From: Bacteroidota bacterium
GTDB lineage: Bacteria; Bacteroidota; Bacteroidia; Chitinophagales; Saprospiraceae
Direction of reading: 5' to 3'
Length of the DNA: 38,494 nt
Assembly (NCBI GenBank): GCA_963169325.1
Contig: CAUJEY010000333.1
Coordinates: forward strand, 1-38,494
In this document: positions 1-8,976 of the stretch, piece after piece
Layout: every line of letters starts with the position of its first letter
Numbering within the stretch: the stretch's first letter is position 1
The notes under the pieces: generated by a model
The model's database searches: none
The model's input: the letters and a program-made list of their open reading frames with translations, nothing else
What the model was told of the DNA's origin: nothing
Position numbers and translations under genes: made by a program

Positions 1-61
1 ACCACGAGGGTCGCCCCTACTGAAATTGTCAATAGGATCGTGTAGGGGCGACCCTCGTGGT
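1..61. repeat. Perfect 20-bp inverted repeat
   Basis: Positions 1-20 and 42-61 are perfect reverse complements, with a 21-nt spacer. The arms are GC-rich (they contain GTCGCCCCTAC) and could form a stable hairpin. There is no T-tract after it, so it is not a classical intrinsic terminator. It lies at the window edge, and any upstream gene it serves is not visible. Confidence 0.85.
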
Positions 62-79
62 CGCCCGATACTATACCGG

Positions 80-149
80 TCGCCCAATGACCCAATGGTG
101 CCCAATGACCCAATGACAATTAATGACGATTAATGACGAAAATGACGAA
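80..149 (+). repeat. AATGAC(C/G) tandem words running into the rfbB start
   Basis: The stretch repeats CCCAATGA, then AATGACGAT and AATGACGAA. The last units contain both candidate ATG codons of the next gene (133 and 142). The same word family builds the repeat at 11033-11156 and part of 35918-35960. No Shine-Dalgarno sequence is visible. Confidence 0.7.
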
Positions 150-1158
150 TTCCATCCTCATCACCGGCGGCGCCGGCTTCATCGGATCGCACGTCGTGCG
201 GCTGCTCGTGCAGAAATATCCGCATTACCGCATCGTTAACCTCGATGCCCTGACGTATGCCGGCAGCTTAGCCAACCTGCGCGACGTGGAAACGGCGCCC
301 AACTATGCTTTTGAAAAAGGCGATATCCGGGATCAGTCGCTTATCCGGGCGCTTTTTGAAAAATACCGCTTCGACGGCGTCATTCACCTCGCCGCCGAAA
401 GCCACGTAGACCGCTCCATCGAAAACCCGCTGGCCTTTGTAGAAACGAACGTGCTCGGCACCGTTAACCTGCTGAACACGGCCCGGCACTTTTGGAAAGA
501 CGCCCCCGCCGGCAAACGTTTTTACCATATCTCCACCGACGAGGTGTACGGCTCGTTGGGCGATGAAGGCTTTTTTACCGAGGAAACGCCTTACGACCCG
601 CGGTCGCCCTATTCGGCGTCCAAAGCGAGCAGTGATCACTTCGTGCGGGCATACTTCCACACCTACGGCCTGCCGGTGGTGGTGTCCAATTGCAGCAACA
701 ACTACGGACCGAACCAATTTCCGGAAAAACTGATCCCACTGATGATCACAAACATCCAGGAAAACAAACCCCTGCCGGTGTACGGCGATGGCAAAAATAC
801 CCGCGACTGGCTCTGGGTGAAGGACCACGCCGCCGCCATCGACCTGATTTTCCAGCAGGGAAAACCGGGAGAAACCTACAATATCGGCGGCAACAACGAG
901 TGGAAAAATATCGACCTCGTGGAAAAACTCTGCGACATCATGGACGAACTCCTGGGCCGCGCCCCCGGCGCCTCCCGCCAACTCATCACCTACGTGAAAG
1001 ACCGCCTCGGGCACGATCGCCGCTACGCCATAGACGCCTCAAAAATCCGCAACGAACTGGGCTGGGAACCCAGCATCCAATTCGAAGAAGGCTTCCGACA
1101 AACGGCGCAGTGGTACCTCGATAATGAGGCGTGGGTAAGGGAAGTGGTGAGAGATTAA
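133..1158 (+). CDS. rfbB: dTDP-glucose 4,6-dehydratase
   Basis: This enzyme converts dTDP-glucose to dTDP-4-keto-6-deoxyglucose, the second step of dTDP-rhamnose synthesis, in the cytoplasm with bound NAD. The 341-residue protein has the extended-SDR plan: a Rossmann GGAGFIG motif near residues 12-18, the catalytic Thr-Asp-Glu of STDEVYG at 135-137, and YSASK at 160-164 with the catalytic Tyr and Lys. Length fits RmlB/RfbB (about 340-360). The rml partners (rfbA, rfbC, rfbD) are not in the window and may lie upstream. The start is ambiguous: ATG at 133 or 142, both inside an AATGACGA repeat. Starting at 142 would give the N-terminus MTNSILITGG, which fits the family better. The stop codon is the first part of a long inverted repeat. 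Confidence 0.95.
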   Translation: MTKMTNSILITGGAGFIGSHVVRLLVQKYPHYRIVNLDALTYAGSLANLRDVETAPNYAFEKGDIRDQSLIRALFEKYRFDGVIHLAAESHVDRSIENPLAFVETNVLGTVNLLNTARHFWKDAPAGKRFYHISTDEVYGSLGDEGFFTEETPYDPRSPYSASKASSDHFVRAYFHTYGLPVVVSNCSNNYGPNQFPEKLIPLMITNIQENKPLPVYGDGKNTRDWLWVKDHAAAIDLIFQQGKPGETYNIGGNNEWKNIDLVEKLCDIMDELLGRAPGASRQLITYVKDRLGHDRRYAIDASKIRNELGWEPSIQFEEGFRQTAQWYLDNEAWVREVVRD

Positions 1159-1260
1159 AGTCAAAATGTAAAATGTAAAAGTCAAAATGTAAAAGTGTGC
1201 ATCCGAAGTATGGAAGCCCTCTTTTACATTTTGACTTTTACATTTTACATTTTGACTTTA
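1156..1260. terminator. 40-bp perfect inverted repeat between convergent genes
   Basis: Arms 1156-1195 and 1221-1260 match exactly in reverse complement. Each arm is made of AAAATGT/AAAGTC words in tandem. The hairpin begins in the stop codon of rfbB and ends 2 nt before the stop codon of the convergent SoxB-like gene, so it fills the gap. Its position suggests a bidirectional terminator. Confidence 0.8.
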
Positions 1261-1262
1261 AC

Positions 1263-2972
1263 CTACCTAAACACATACTCCACTCCCGTCACCTGCGACA
1301 ACAGCGTGGCCGGCGCATCGAGGGCTTTGGCATAACCGTGCGGTTGCGGCGATACCGGTGAGTGTTGGGCCAAATAATCTCTCAGTACCGTATGCAACGT
1401 ATACGGCGTGTTTTTACCATCCGTCACATCGGGAATACGGCAAAGCATGGTCGGCGGATCGCCGTCGCGTTCGCAGGCGGCAATGGTGTAGGTACGGGCG
1501 GGGTCGAGCGGCTGTCCGCCAACCGTGACCGATTGTACCCGTTTGCCGGCCTCGCCGAAGGCATTGAAGGTCACTTCCATACCTTTAAACTTGACGACCC
1601 AGCCGCCGAACCGTTTGCCGGCGTCTTTGGCGAATACGTTATTGAGTTCTTTTTCCAGCCAGTTTTTCAACTGCGCGCCCGTGGCTTTGGCCGTCCGCAC
1701 CTGGGCGTCTACCGGCAACATATCAAACATAAAACCCTCGGTGATCGGGATCAGGCCGTCGGGACCGGGCGTACTGCGCGGGGGACAAAATCGGAAGCCG
1801 TTGGACAAAGCGATTTCCGTACCCGCTTTCCAAAACAAGGCGTCGATGATCAGGGTATCTATGGTGTTTTCCACCACGAAATAGCGGTACAATGGCACTT
1901 TACTGTATCCGATCACCTTGTTGATCGCCGTCGTATAGGGCGCTTCGATCTGGTCTATCAGCTTCTGCACGTCGCGTTTGGGTTTGTGCTTGCGGGCATC
2001 CACTTCCACCAGTTCGTAATGTTCGCCGGTGATTTTGCCGTTTTCCACCTTCAAATCGAGCCGGCCGACAAAAGAGCCGAAAGCGCCCGGTTCCACCACT
2101 TTAGCGTATTTGCATTGGATGGGCGTGCGCACCCGCTCATGGGTGTCGCCGCCGAAAATATAGTTCACCCCTTCACACTCCGGCATGTTGGCTAAGCTGA
2201 TTTGTTGCGACAGCCCGAGGTGCGCCAGAATGATGACGAAGTCGCATTGTTCCTGTTCGCGCAACACGTTCACGTAATACGCCAGATTTTCTTCCGGTTT
2301 GGTGTAAATGATCCCCTTCGAATAGTTGGGCGACTGCCGCAGGGGCACCAACGGATCGGTGTAACCCAGAAAACCGATTTTCACCCCTAATTTGCTCCAG
2401 GTAAAGTACGGCGGAAAAATCAGTTCGCCTTTCTTGCCGTCGCCCGCATCGTGGAACATATTGGCGCACACCTTGGGCGCGTCGAGGCCGCCGAGCAAGG
2501 TTTGCATATTTTTTTTATAATACACCACCTCCCAGTTGCCGGGCAGATAAAGGTCGTAACCCAGGGCATTCAAAATAGGTAAAATGGCCTTGCCGGTCGT
2601 TTTGACCGACAGTTCGCTGCCCTGAAACATATCGCCCGTATCCACGATAAACGTATTCGGGTTTTTCTTCCGCATTTTATCAAAAAGCGTGGCCAACTGT
2701 GCGTAACCGGCCGTTTGGCGAAATACCATCTGTTCGTTTTCCCAAAATAGTTCGTCGTGCGGGTGTATCTGGCAATGCACATCGGTGGTTTGCAGCAGGG
2801 AGATAGTACCGGTGACCGGTTCCGTGGATTCCTCAATATCCGGGTTGTCCGGCGCTTTTGGGTCCGGTAATTCCGGAGATTTTTCTGCAAAGGCCAGGGG
2901 TGTGAGCCCGGCGCCCAAGCTGGTAAGCAGGGTATTGCGCAGGAATTTGCGGCGGTTGGATTTGAATGCCAT
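1263..2972 (-). CDS. SoxB-like metallophosphoesterase / 5'-nucleotidase family protein, Tat-exported
   Basis: The 569-residue protein starts with a twin-arginine signal (NRRKFLR near residues 6-12, then a hydrophobic stretch and AFA). The metallophosphoesterase domain shows TTDVH (D64, H66), GDMFQGS (113-119), GNWE (145-148), AHLG (250-253) and GGDTHE (274-279). A 5'-nucleotidase C-terminal domain fills the rest. Ordinary 5'-nucleotidases have GNHE; Trp in place of His is typical of SoxB, the dimanganese hydrolase that releases sulfate from a carrier-bound sulfane. The upstream neighbour is a TsdA-like cytochrome, which supports a role in sulfur-compound oxidation. No SoxYZ carrier or SoxAX is in the window, so the substrate is unproven. 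Its start abuts a GTGTTTTA repeat and has no Shine-Dalgarno. A generic nucleotidase is the alternative. Confidence 0.75.
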   Translation of the reverse strand: MAFKSNRRKFLRNTLLTSLGAGLTPLAFAEKSPELPDPKAPDNPDIEESTEPVTGTISLLQTTDVHCQIHPHDELFWENEQMVFRQTAGYAQLATLFDKMRKKNPNTFIVDTGDMFQGSELSVKTTGKAILPILNALGYDLYLPGNWEVVYYKKNMQTLLGGLDAPKVCANMFHDAGDGKKGELIFPPYFTWSKLGVKIGFLGYTDPLVPLRQSPNYSKGIIYTKPEENLAYYVNVLREQEQCDFVIILAHLGLSQQISLANMPECEGVNYIFGGDTHERVRTPIQCKYAKVVEPGAFGSFVGRLDLKVENGKITGEHYELVEVDARKHKPKRDVQKLIDQIEAPYTTAINKVIGYSKVPLYRYFVVENTIDTLIIDALFWKAGTEIALSNGFRFCPPRSTPGPDGLIPITEGFMFDMLPVDAQVRTAKATGAQLKNWLEKELNNVFAKDAGKRFGGWVVKFKGMEVTFNAFGEAGKRVQSVTVGGQPLDPARTYTIAACERDGDPPTMLCRIPDVTDGKNTPYTLHTVLRDYLAQHSPVSPQPHGYAKALDAPATLLSQVTGVEYVFR

Positions 2973-3104
2973 GTGTTTTAGTGTTTTAGTGTTTTAGTGT
3001 TTTTGTGTTTTTGTGTTTTTGTGTTTTTGTGTTTTTGTGTTTGCCCCCTCTCGTTCACGACTAAAACACCAAAACACTAAAACACCAAAACACTAAAACA
3101 CTTA
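2973..3104. repeat. GTGTTTTA/GTGTTTTT tandem array forming an inverted repeat
   Basis: The left arm (2973-3041) holds about eight units of GTGTTTTA or GTGTTTTTG. The right arm (3061-3104) holds the complementary CTAAAACAC / CCAAAACAC units. The spacer is GC-rich. The array lies between the cytochrome and SoxB-like genes and ends directly at the SoxB-like start codon, so a folded mRNA could hide that start or attenuate read-through. Confidence 0.8.
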
Positions 3105-3114
3105 TGTGGGGCAC

Positions 3115-4269
3115 TTATTTCTTTTTGTAAAAAGCCGAAATCGGTGCGAAAGGGCCGTATTTGTGTTGCGCTTCCGGAAAGGTATCTTTAAATGGCCCGA
3201 AGGGATGATCGAAAGGTTTTTTTGAAATATCGGGCCAGTCCTGATCCAGAAACGGATGCTTGGGCCGCGGTTTTGAATTGATAAAGGCGGCTACATCCCA
3301 GGCCTCTTCGTCGGTCAGTTGCGGGTTGTCGTAGGACGCGCCCAAAGGCATGTTGGCTTTTGCATAACCGGCCAGTCGCGACAGTCGAAACAGCCCGGCT
3401 GCTTCGTTGTAGCTGTGTTCGCCCCACAAGGGGGGGTATCGGCGCGGACTGCCGGGCATGGGCAGACCCTGGCCGTCGGAACCGTGACAGGACGTGCATT
3501 TAGCATCATATACGGCCTGACCGTTGGCGGGGCTGGCGGGGCGGTCCAGAAAGGGCACTTCCACCAAACCGGTTCCTTTGGGTTTGGCATCTTTCGGCAC
3601 ACCGCTACCCAGCCAGCGGATATAGGCTACAATGGCCTTCATTTCCCGGCTGGTGGAGTCGAGCGCTTGTCCGTCCAGGGAGCGTTCGAAGCAGTCGTTG
3701 ACGCGCTTAGGGATCGTTTCAAGCGTGCCGGAGCGGGCGCGCAGGAGCGGATAGGTACTTTGAACAGCAAAATAGTTGTTGCCGAAAGGTTTGGCGCCGG
3801 CGTCGAGGTGGCAGCTTTGACAGTTCAGATTGTTGATACTGGCCGGGCGCACCAGTCCTGCCGGGCCGAAATAATCCTGTGTGTGCGCAATGAGGTCGCG
3901 GCCGTATTCGATGAGTTTGGCATCCGGGTCCAGTTGCGCCAGGGCCGGATCGGGCGCCGTCCATATTTTACCCGGCTCAAAAACCGGCGTCAGCCGGGCG
4001 CGGTATTCGGCGCTCGCCCGTTTCTCCGCCGACCAGTCGACGTACCAGGCACTGAGTCCGCCGACAATCATCAGGAAAATCAGGCCTTCCAAAACCCAGT
4101 GAATCCGTTTTAAAAAAGTCAACTGGCGAATTGATTTCCCTTGCAACCCGGGCTGTTGCTCCAATTTAAGCCGGTAATGCCGCAGGCTGTTGATGACGAC
4201 GAAAACTCCGGCAACCATAGCCACAACGACAAGCCAAAGCATCGGGTAATAAAAAGTATTGTTTACCAT
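3115..4269 (-). CDS. TsdA-like diheme cytochrome c (thiosulfate dehydrogenase family)
   Basis: TsdA enzymes couple two thiosulfates to tetrathionate, or the reverse, in the periplasm. This 384-residue protein has two N-terminal membrane segments (about 9-27 and 58-76) and then two haem sites: CQSCH (150-154) and CTSCH (258-262). Between them, NDCFERS (C193) sits where TsdA has the unusual cysteine haem ligand. The C-terminal region has KPFDHPFGPF and HKYGPF, typical of the family. The double membrane anchor is unusual because many TsdA proteins are soluble, so electrons may pass directly to the membrane chain. The gene precedes the SoxB-like gene with a 142-bp gap filled by a repeat. A CRP-like site lies about 70 bp upstream. 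The alternative is a general diheme c-type cytochrome. Confidence 0.8.
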   Translation of the reverse strand: MVNNTFYYPMLWLVVVAMVAGVFVVINSLRHYRLKLEQQPGLQGKSIRQLTFLKRIHWVLEGLIFLMIVGGLSAWYVDWSAEKRASAEYRARLTPVFEPGKIWTAPDPALAQLDPDAKLIEYGRDLIAHTQDYFGPAGLVRPASINNLNCQSCHLDAGAKPFGNNYFAVQSTYPLLRARSGTLETIPKRVNDCFERSLDGQALDSTSREMKAIVAYIRWLGSGVPKDAKPKGTGLVEVPFLDRPASPANGQAVYDAKCTSCHGSDGQGLPMPGSPRRYPPLWGEHSYNEAAGLFRLSRLAGYAKANMPLGASYDNPQLTDEEAWDVAAFINSKPRPKHPFLDQDWPDISKKPFDHPFGPFKDTFPEAQHKYGPFAPISAFYKKK

Positions 4270-4335
4270 ATTCGGATGTAAGCAGAAAATACAAAACTAA
4301 GCACACAAAGGTATCCGCCCCGACAGGAGATCGTT

Positions 4336-4351
4336 CGTGATAAATGTCACA
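4336..4351 (-). promoter_or_regulatory. CRP/FNR-family-like operator upstream of the TsdA-like gene
   Basis: Read on the minus strand, the site is TGTGACATTTATCACG, which matches TGTGA-N6-TCACA at all but the last base. It lies 67-82 bp upstream of the cytochrome start, a usual position for an activator. Which CRP/FNR-type protein would bind is unknown. Confidence 0.45.
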
Positions 4352-4488
4352 GCATAGCAGAAACTTTTTTTCGGTCAGTTGTCCGATAATCTGATTCAAT
4401 TGCAATGCAGTAGACATGGTTCAACATTTTAGTAATCATAAAATATTTGTTTTTAAAACCATTTCAAAACCATTGGAACATAGGTTTG

Positions 4489-4526
4489 CGAAACTGGCAA
4501 AGTTTCGTAAACGTTGCCTACTTTTG
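4489..4526 (+). promoter_or_regulatory. Enolase promoter -7 box with an upstream dyad
   Basis: TACTTTTG at 4519-4526 matches the Bacteroidota -7 consensus TAnnTTTG, giving a leader of about 60 nt. A 7-bp dyad, CGAAACT then GGCAA then AGTTTCG, covers 4489-4507, roughly the -25 to -40 region. It replaces a clear TTTG -33 box and may be an operator. The rest of the gap (4270-4592) is AT-rich with no gene I can support. Confidence 0.5.
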
Positions 4527-4544
4527 CGCCGCCCAACTAAATAA

Positions 4545-5879
<1,335 letters not shown>

Positions 5880-5917
5880 ATAAAAACAAAGAAGTGCTAT
5901 AACACTTCAAACACCAT

Positions 5918-6011
5918 ACTACGGCCGATTTTTTAAACACATAGGCACATAGGTCACATAGAGCGAAACTATGTGATCTATGTGCCTATGTGTTTTAAAA
6001 AAGGCCGTAGT
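5918..6011. terminator. Inverted repeat of ACATAGG/ATGTG words between convergent genes
   Basis: The outer arms are ACTACGGCC (5918-5926) and GGCCGTAGT (6003-6011). Between them CACATAGG-type words on the left pair with CTATGTG-type words on the right, flanked by runs of T and A. The hairpin occupies the gap between enolase and the convergent permease gene and ends 4 bp before the permease stop, so it can serve both as terminator. Confidence 0.8.
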
Positions 6012-6015
6012 GTAT

Positions 6016-8430
6016 TCACTCGCGCCGCAAACTCTTCACCGGATTGGCGACCGCTGCCTTCACGCTTTGAAAACTCATGGTCAGAAAAGCGATAGCCAGC
6101 GCCGCCAATCCGGCCAGCGCGAACATCCACCCTTCCAGGGCAATGCGCATTTCAAAATTTTGAAGCCAGGCGTTCATGGCGTACCAGGCCAACGGCGTGG
6201 CGAGGAGGATGGCAATACCCACCAGCAAAATAAACTCTTTCGACAGCAGGCCGACGAGGCTGCTCACACTGGCGCCCAACACTTTCCGGATGCCGATTTC
6301 TTTCGTGCGGCGCTCGGCCACAAATGCGGCCAGGGCGAACAGTCCGAGGCAGGAAACAAAAATGGCCAGTCCCGCAAACAACGCAGTCAAACGCGCCAAT
6401 CGCCGGTCTTCATCGAATTGTTTGTCAAAATGCTCGTCGAGGAAAAAATACTCGAATGGGTTGCCCGGAAATGCCGACGAATACTTCGATTCAATGTCCA
6501 GGAGGGTCTTGTCGATGCCTTCGGCGCCGGTTTTTATGGAAAAGAAGTCGGGTTGATTGTTTGCGGACAGGAGGCGAAAAATGAGCGGCTCGAAGGCTAA
6601 TTTCGGCGACTGCTGATGGAAGTTTTTCACCACCCCTACTACGCTCAGTTTGTCGCCCCAGAAGTCGAGCTCCTTGCCGAGGGCATCTTTCGGCGAGCCG
6701 AGTTTGAGCCGCTGTACCCCCGCTTCATTGAGCAGGCATGCCGCGCTGTCGCTGCCCATATTTGCCGAAATCAGCCGGCCTTCCACGGCTTCGAGGCCAT
6801 ATTGCGCGGCAAAATCGAAATCGAAACCAATGGCTTCCAGGCCTTCGTAACTGTTGTCGTCGCCGCCCCAGGGCCGGATAGCGGCCGTCCAGCCCGATTC
6901 TTGTCCCGGCACGGCGGTCGAGGCGGTCATACTCCGCACCGCGGCCAGTCCGGCGGTTTCATTTTTAAAAATGGAAATTTTTGCCCGGTAAGTGGAACCC
7001 ACCACGTTGGGCGCTTTCACCACCAGGGTCTGGTCGATGTTTATGCCTAAATCGGCGTTCCGCAAATGCGACAACTGCCGGAAGATGACCAGCGTGCCCA
7101 CGATGAGCGCTACCGAAGCGGTAAACTGCACGACCACCAGCCCCTTCCGCAACATGCCGTTGCCGACGCCGGCACCCCGGCCTGACATGCTGTTCAATGC
7201 CTCCGAAGGACGGAAAGCCGACAACACGAGCGCCGGATACAGCCCCGCCAGCAAGGTGCCGAGCAGAAACACAGCCGGCACGGCCGTCCAAAAATACGGG
7301 TCATTCAACAGGGTAAAAGGAATCTGCTTGCCTGCCAGTTGCCCGAAGGCCGGCAGCAAAATTTGCGACAGCGCCACGGAAATGCCGATGGCCAGCACGT
7401 TGAGCAAGCCGGCTTCCAGCAAAAACTGACGCACGAGCGCTCCCCGGCTGCTGCCGACCACCTTGCGGACGCCCACTTCCCTGGCACGGGTTTCGGAGCG
7501 GGCGGTCGCCAGGTTCACGTAATTGAACCAGGCGATGAGCAGCACAAAAATGCCGATGATGAACAGCGCGTTTACTGCCGCGGCATCGCCGTTGGCTTCA
7601 AACTCGAACAGGTAGTGTGAATGGAGGTGGATGTCGCGTAAAGGCTGGAGGAAAAAGGCCACCTGGCCTGCTACCTGCGGTTCGGCTTTTTCGGCGATCA
7701 TGGGCGTTATGCGCGCCTCCAGTGCCGCGGGGTCCGTGCCCGGCCGCAGCAACAGGTAGGTGTAAAAGCCGTCCCAGTAGAATTCGGTCTCCGTACGGCC
7801 GCCCTTGTTGAACACGTCGGAAAAGGTGATATAACTGAGCAATATCTCCGGTTTCAGGTGGGCATTTTCCGGCCAGTCGGCAAATACCCCCGTAATCTTG
7901 AACTCCTCTCTTCCGTTGCGTTTCAGGTTTTGCCCGACGGGGTTTTCCGTGCCGAAATATTTTTTCGCCGTGCTTTCAGAAATACAGGCCGTGAACGGTT
8001 CTTTCAAACAATGCTCGGCATTGCCGGCAAGCATCGGCCGGGAAAAGAAGGTAAAAAAATTAGCGGAGGCAAACAGGGCTTCCTTTTCCCGGAAACGCCG
8101 TTCGCCGTTGGCAAAAACGCCGCCGCCGCCGATATGCAGTTTCGCGTAGTCTTCCACCTCCGGAAAATGTTTGTGCAGGAAAGGGCCGGCAACGGCAGCC
8201 CCAGCGGCGAATTGCATGAATACCGTGCCGTCCTTGATCCGGTCGGTACGCACCCGCGCGATGCGGCCGGCTTTCTCGTGAAATGCATCGTAGCTCTTTT
8301 CAAAGGCCACGTACTGCCAGAGGAGCAGCGCCGCCGTCATGCCCACCACGAGGCCCGTGAGGTTGATGGCGGAAGTGTATTTATTGTTGAGCAGGGTGCG
8401 CCCGGCCAGCTTCAGGTGGTATTGAAACAT
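6016..8430 (-). CDS. FtsX/MacB-type ABC transporter permease
   Basis: The 804-residue inner-membrane protein has two repeats of the MacB core plus FtsX permease arrangement. A first membrane helix lies near residues 20-40, followed by a periplasmic domain, three helices around 290-420, another near 440, a second periplasmic domain, and three final helices. The text RTKEIGIRKVLGAS is typical of Bacteroidota FtsX permeases. Such proteins work as mechanotransmission or efflux permeases with a separate LolD-like ATPase, which is not present here. I chose ATG at 8430 because MFQYHLKLAGRTLLNNK is the standard family N-terminus; the open frame continues upstream to 8631 but its extra 67 residues do not resemble the family. 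Convergent with enolase. Confidence 0.88.
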   Translation of the reverse strand: MFQYHLKLAGRTLLNNKYTSAINLTGLVVGMTAALLLWQYVAFEKSYDAFHEKAGRIARVRTDRIKDGTVFMQFAAGAAVAGPFLHKHFPEVEDYAKLHIGGGGVFANGERRFREKEALFASANFFTFFSRPMLAGNAEHCLKEPFTACISESTAKKYFGTENPVGQNLKRNGREEFKITGVFADWPENAHLKPEILLSYITFSDVFNKGGRTETEFYWDGFYTYLLLRPGTDPAALEARITPMIAEKAEPQVAGQVAFFLQPLRDIHLHSHYLFEFEANGDAAAVNALFIIGIFVLLIAWFNYVNLATARSETRAREVGVRKVVGSSRGALVRQFLLEAGLLNVLAIGISVALSQILLPAFGQLAGKQIPFTLLNDPYFWTAVPAVFLLGTLLAGLYPALVLSAFRPSEALNSMSGRGAGVGNGMLRKGLVVVQFTASVALIVGTLVIFRQLSHLRNADLGINIDQTLVVKAPNVVGSTYRAKISIFKNETAGLAAVRSMTASTAVPGQESGWTAAIRPWGGDDNSYEGLEAIGFDFDFAAQYGLEAVEGRLISANMGSDSAACLLNEAGVQRLKLGSPKDALGKELDFWGDKLSVVGVVKNFHQQSPKLAFEPLIFRLLSANNQPDFFSIKTGAEGIDKTLLDIESKYSSAFPGNPFEYFFLDEHFDKQFDEDRRLARLTALFAGLAIFVSCLGLFALAAFVAERRTKEIGIRKVLGASVSSLVGLLSKEFILLVGIAILLATPLAWYAMNAWLQNFEMRIALEGWMFALAGLAALAIAFLTMSFQSVKAAVANPVKSLRRE

Positions 8431-8483
8431 GATTGCCTTTTTTATGAATGCCTGGTTGTATAACTTTTGTAACCCGGCATCGG

Positions 8484-8500
8484 CATCAATAGCCGTGCCA
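8484..8500 (-). promoter_or_regulatory. Possible sigma-54 promoter of the permease gene
   Basis: On the minus strand the text TGGCACGGCTATTGATG matches TGGCACG-N4-TTGC except for the last C of the -12 element (GG-N10-GA instead of GG-N10-GC). The start site would be near 8472, about 40 nt before the permease ATG. The -12 mismatch keeps confidence moderate. Confidence 0.4.
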
Positions 8501-8553
8501 TCCGGGCAAACGCCTGATAACCATGTGCTTGTATTTGCTTCACCGGGCGCCCT

Positions 8554-8569
8554 TGTCCGATTTCGGACA
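8554..8569. promoter_or_regulatory. 16-bp palindrome, candidate upstream activator site
   Basis: TGTCCGATTTCGGACA has perfect 7-bp arms around a TT centre. It lies about 88 bp upstream of the start site predicted from the sigma-54-like element, the distance expected for an NtrC-type enhancer site. Confidence 0.45.
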
Positions 8570-8737
8570 GGCGGCTGTGCGGAGGCGAACAACCCCGATG
8601 GCGTTTCCATTGGTTCGGCAAGCGGCCGCACTAAAAATAAAGTTTCGAAAGTATTGGCGTTGCCCGCACAAGGGCTTATTTTTCGGACCTCCTACGGAAA
8701 CTCCATGTTATGTTAATCGCCCACGCCTTATGATTTG

Positions 8738-8784
8738 CGCCCCTGCTTTCGGATGGAGTCCGGAGGCAGGGGTGTTTTTTGTTT
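8738..8784 (+). terminator. Strong intrinsic terminator with no visible upstream gene
   Basis: Bases 8738-8753 pair with 8759-8774 over 16 positions (three G-U pairs) around a 5-nt loop, followed by TTTTTTGTTTT. It is oriented for plus-strand transcription. No supported plus-strand gene lies between it and enolase, so it may end a small RNA or be an attenuator for the gene at 8977. The rest of the 8431-8976 gap holds the permease promoter region and AT-rich sequence. Confidence 0.7.
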
Positions 8785-8976
8785 TGGGGATGGGGGGAAT
8801 GGGAATGTTTCCCTGGAAAAGACGCAGTGGCAGGAGAAGGGCGGGTGAATTCATGTAAATTGAGTGAAGGGGGGCAGTAATACAAAAATTTGCCTTTCAA
8901 TTCAGACATATATTGGGTTTTTTGTATTGGCAATATATTTTTTACATAATGAAAAATAAGGAACAACATACGATAT

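Noticed and set aside
2973-3104. CRISPR-like array
   Set aside because: Units are 8-9 bp without spacers, so this is a tandem repeat, not CRISPR. The same holds for 16611-16748 and 22855-22955.
4166-4417. Minus-strand frame overlapping the start of the TsdA-like gene
   Set aside because: It covers the predicted CRP-like site and leader and has no recognisable protein features.
8429-8716. 95-codon plus-strand frame before the orphan terminator
   Set aside because: It overlaps the permease promoter region, has no family-like text and no promoter. The terminator is reported without assigning this frame.
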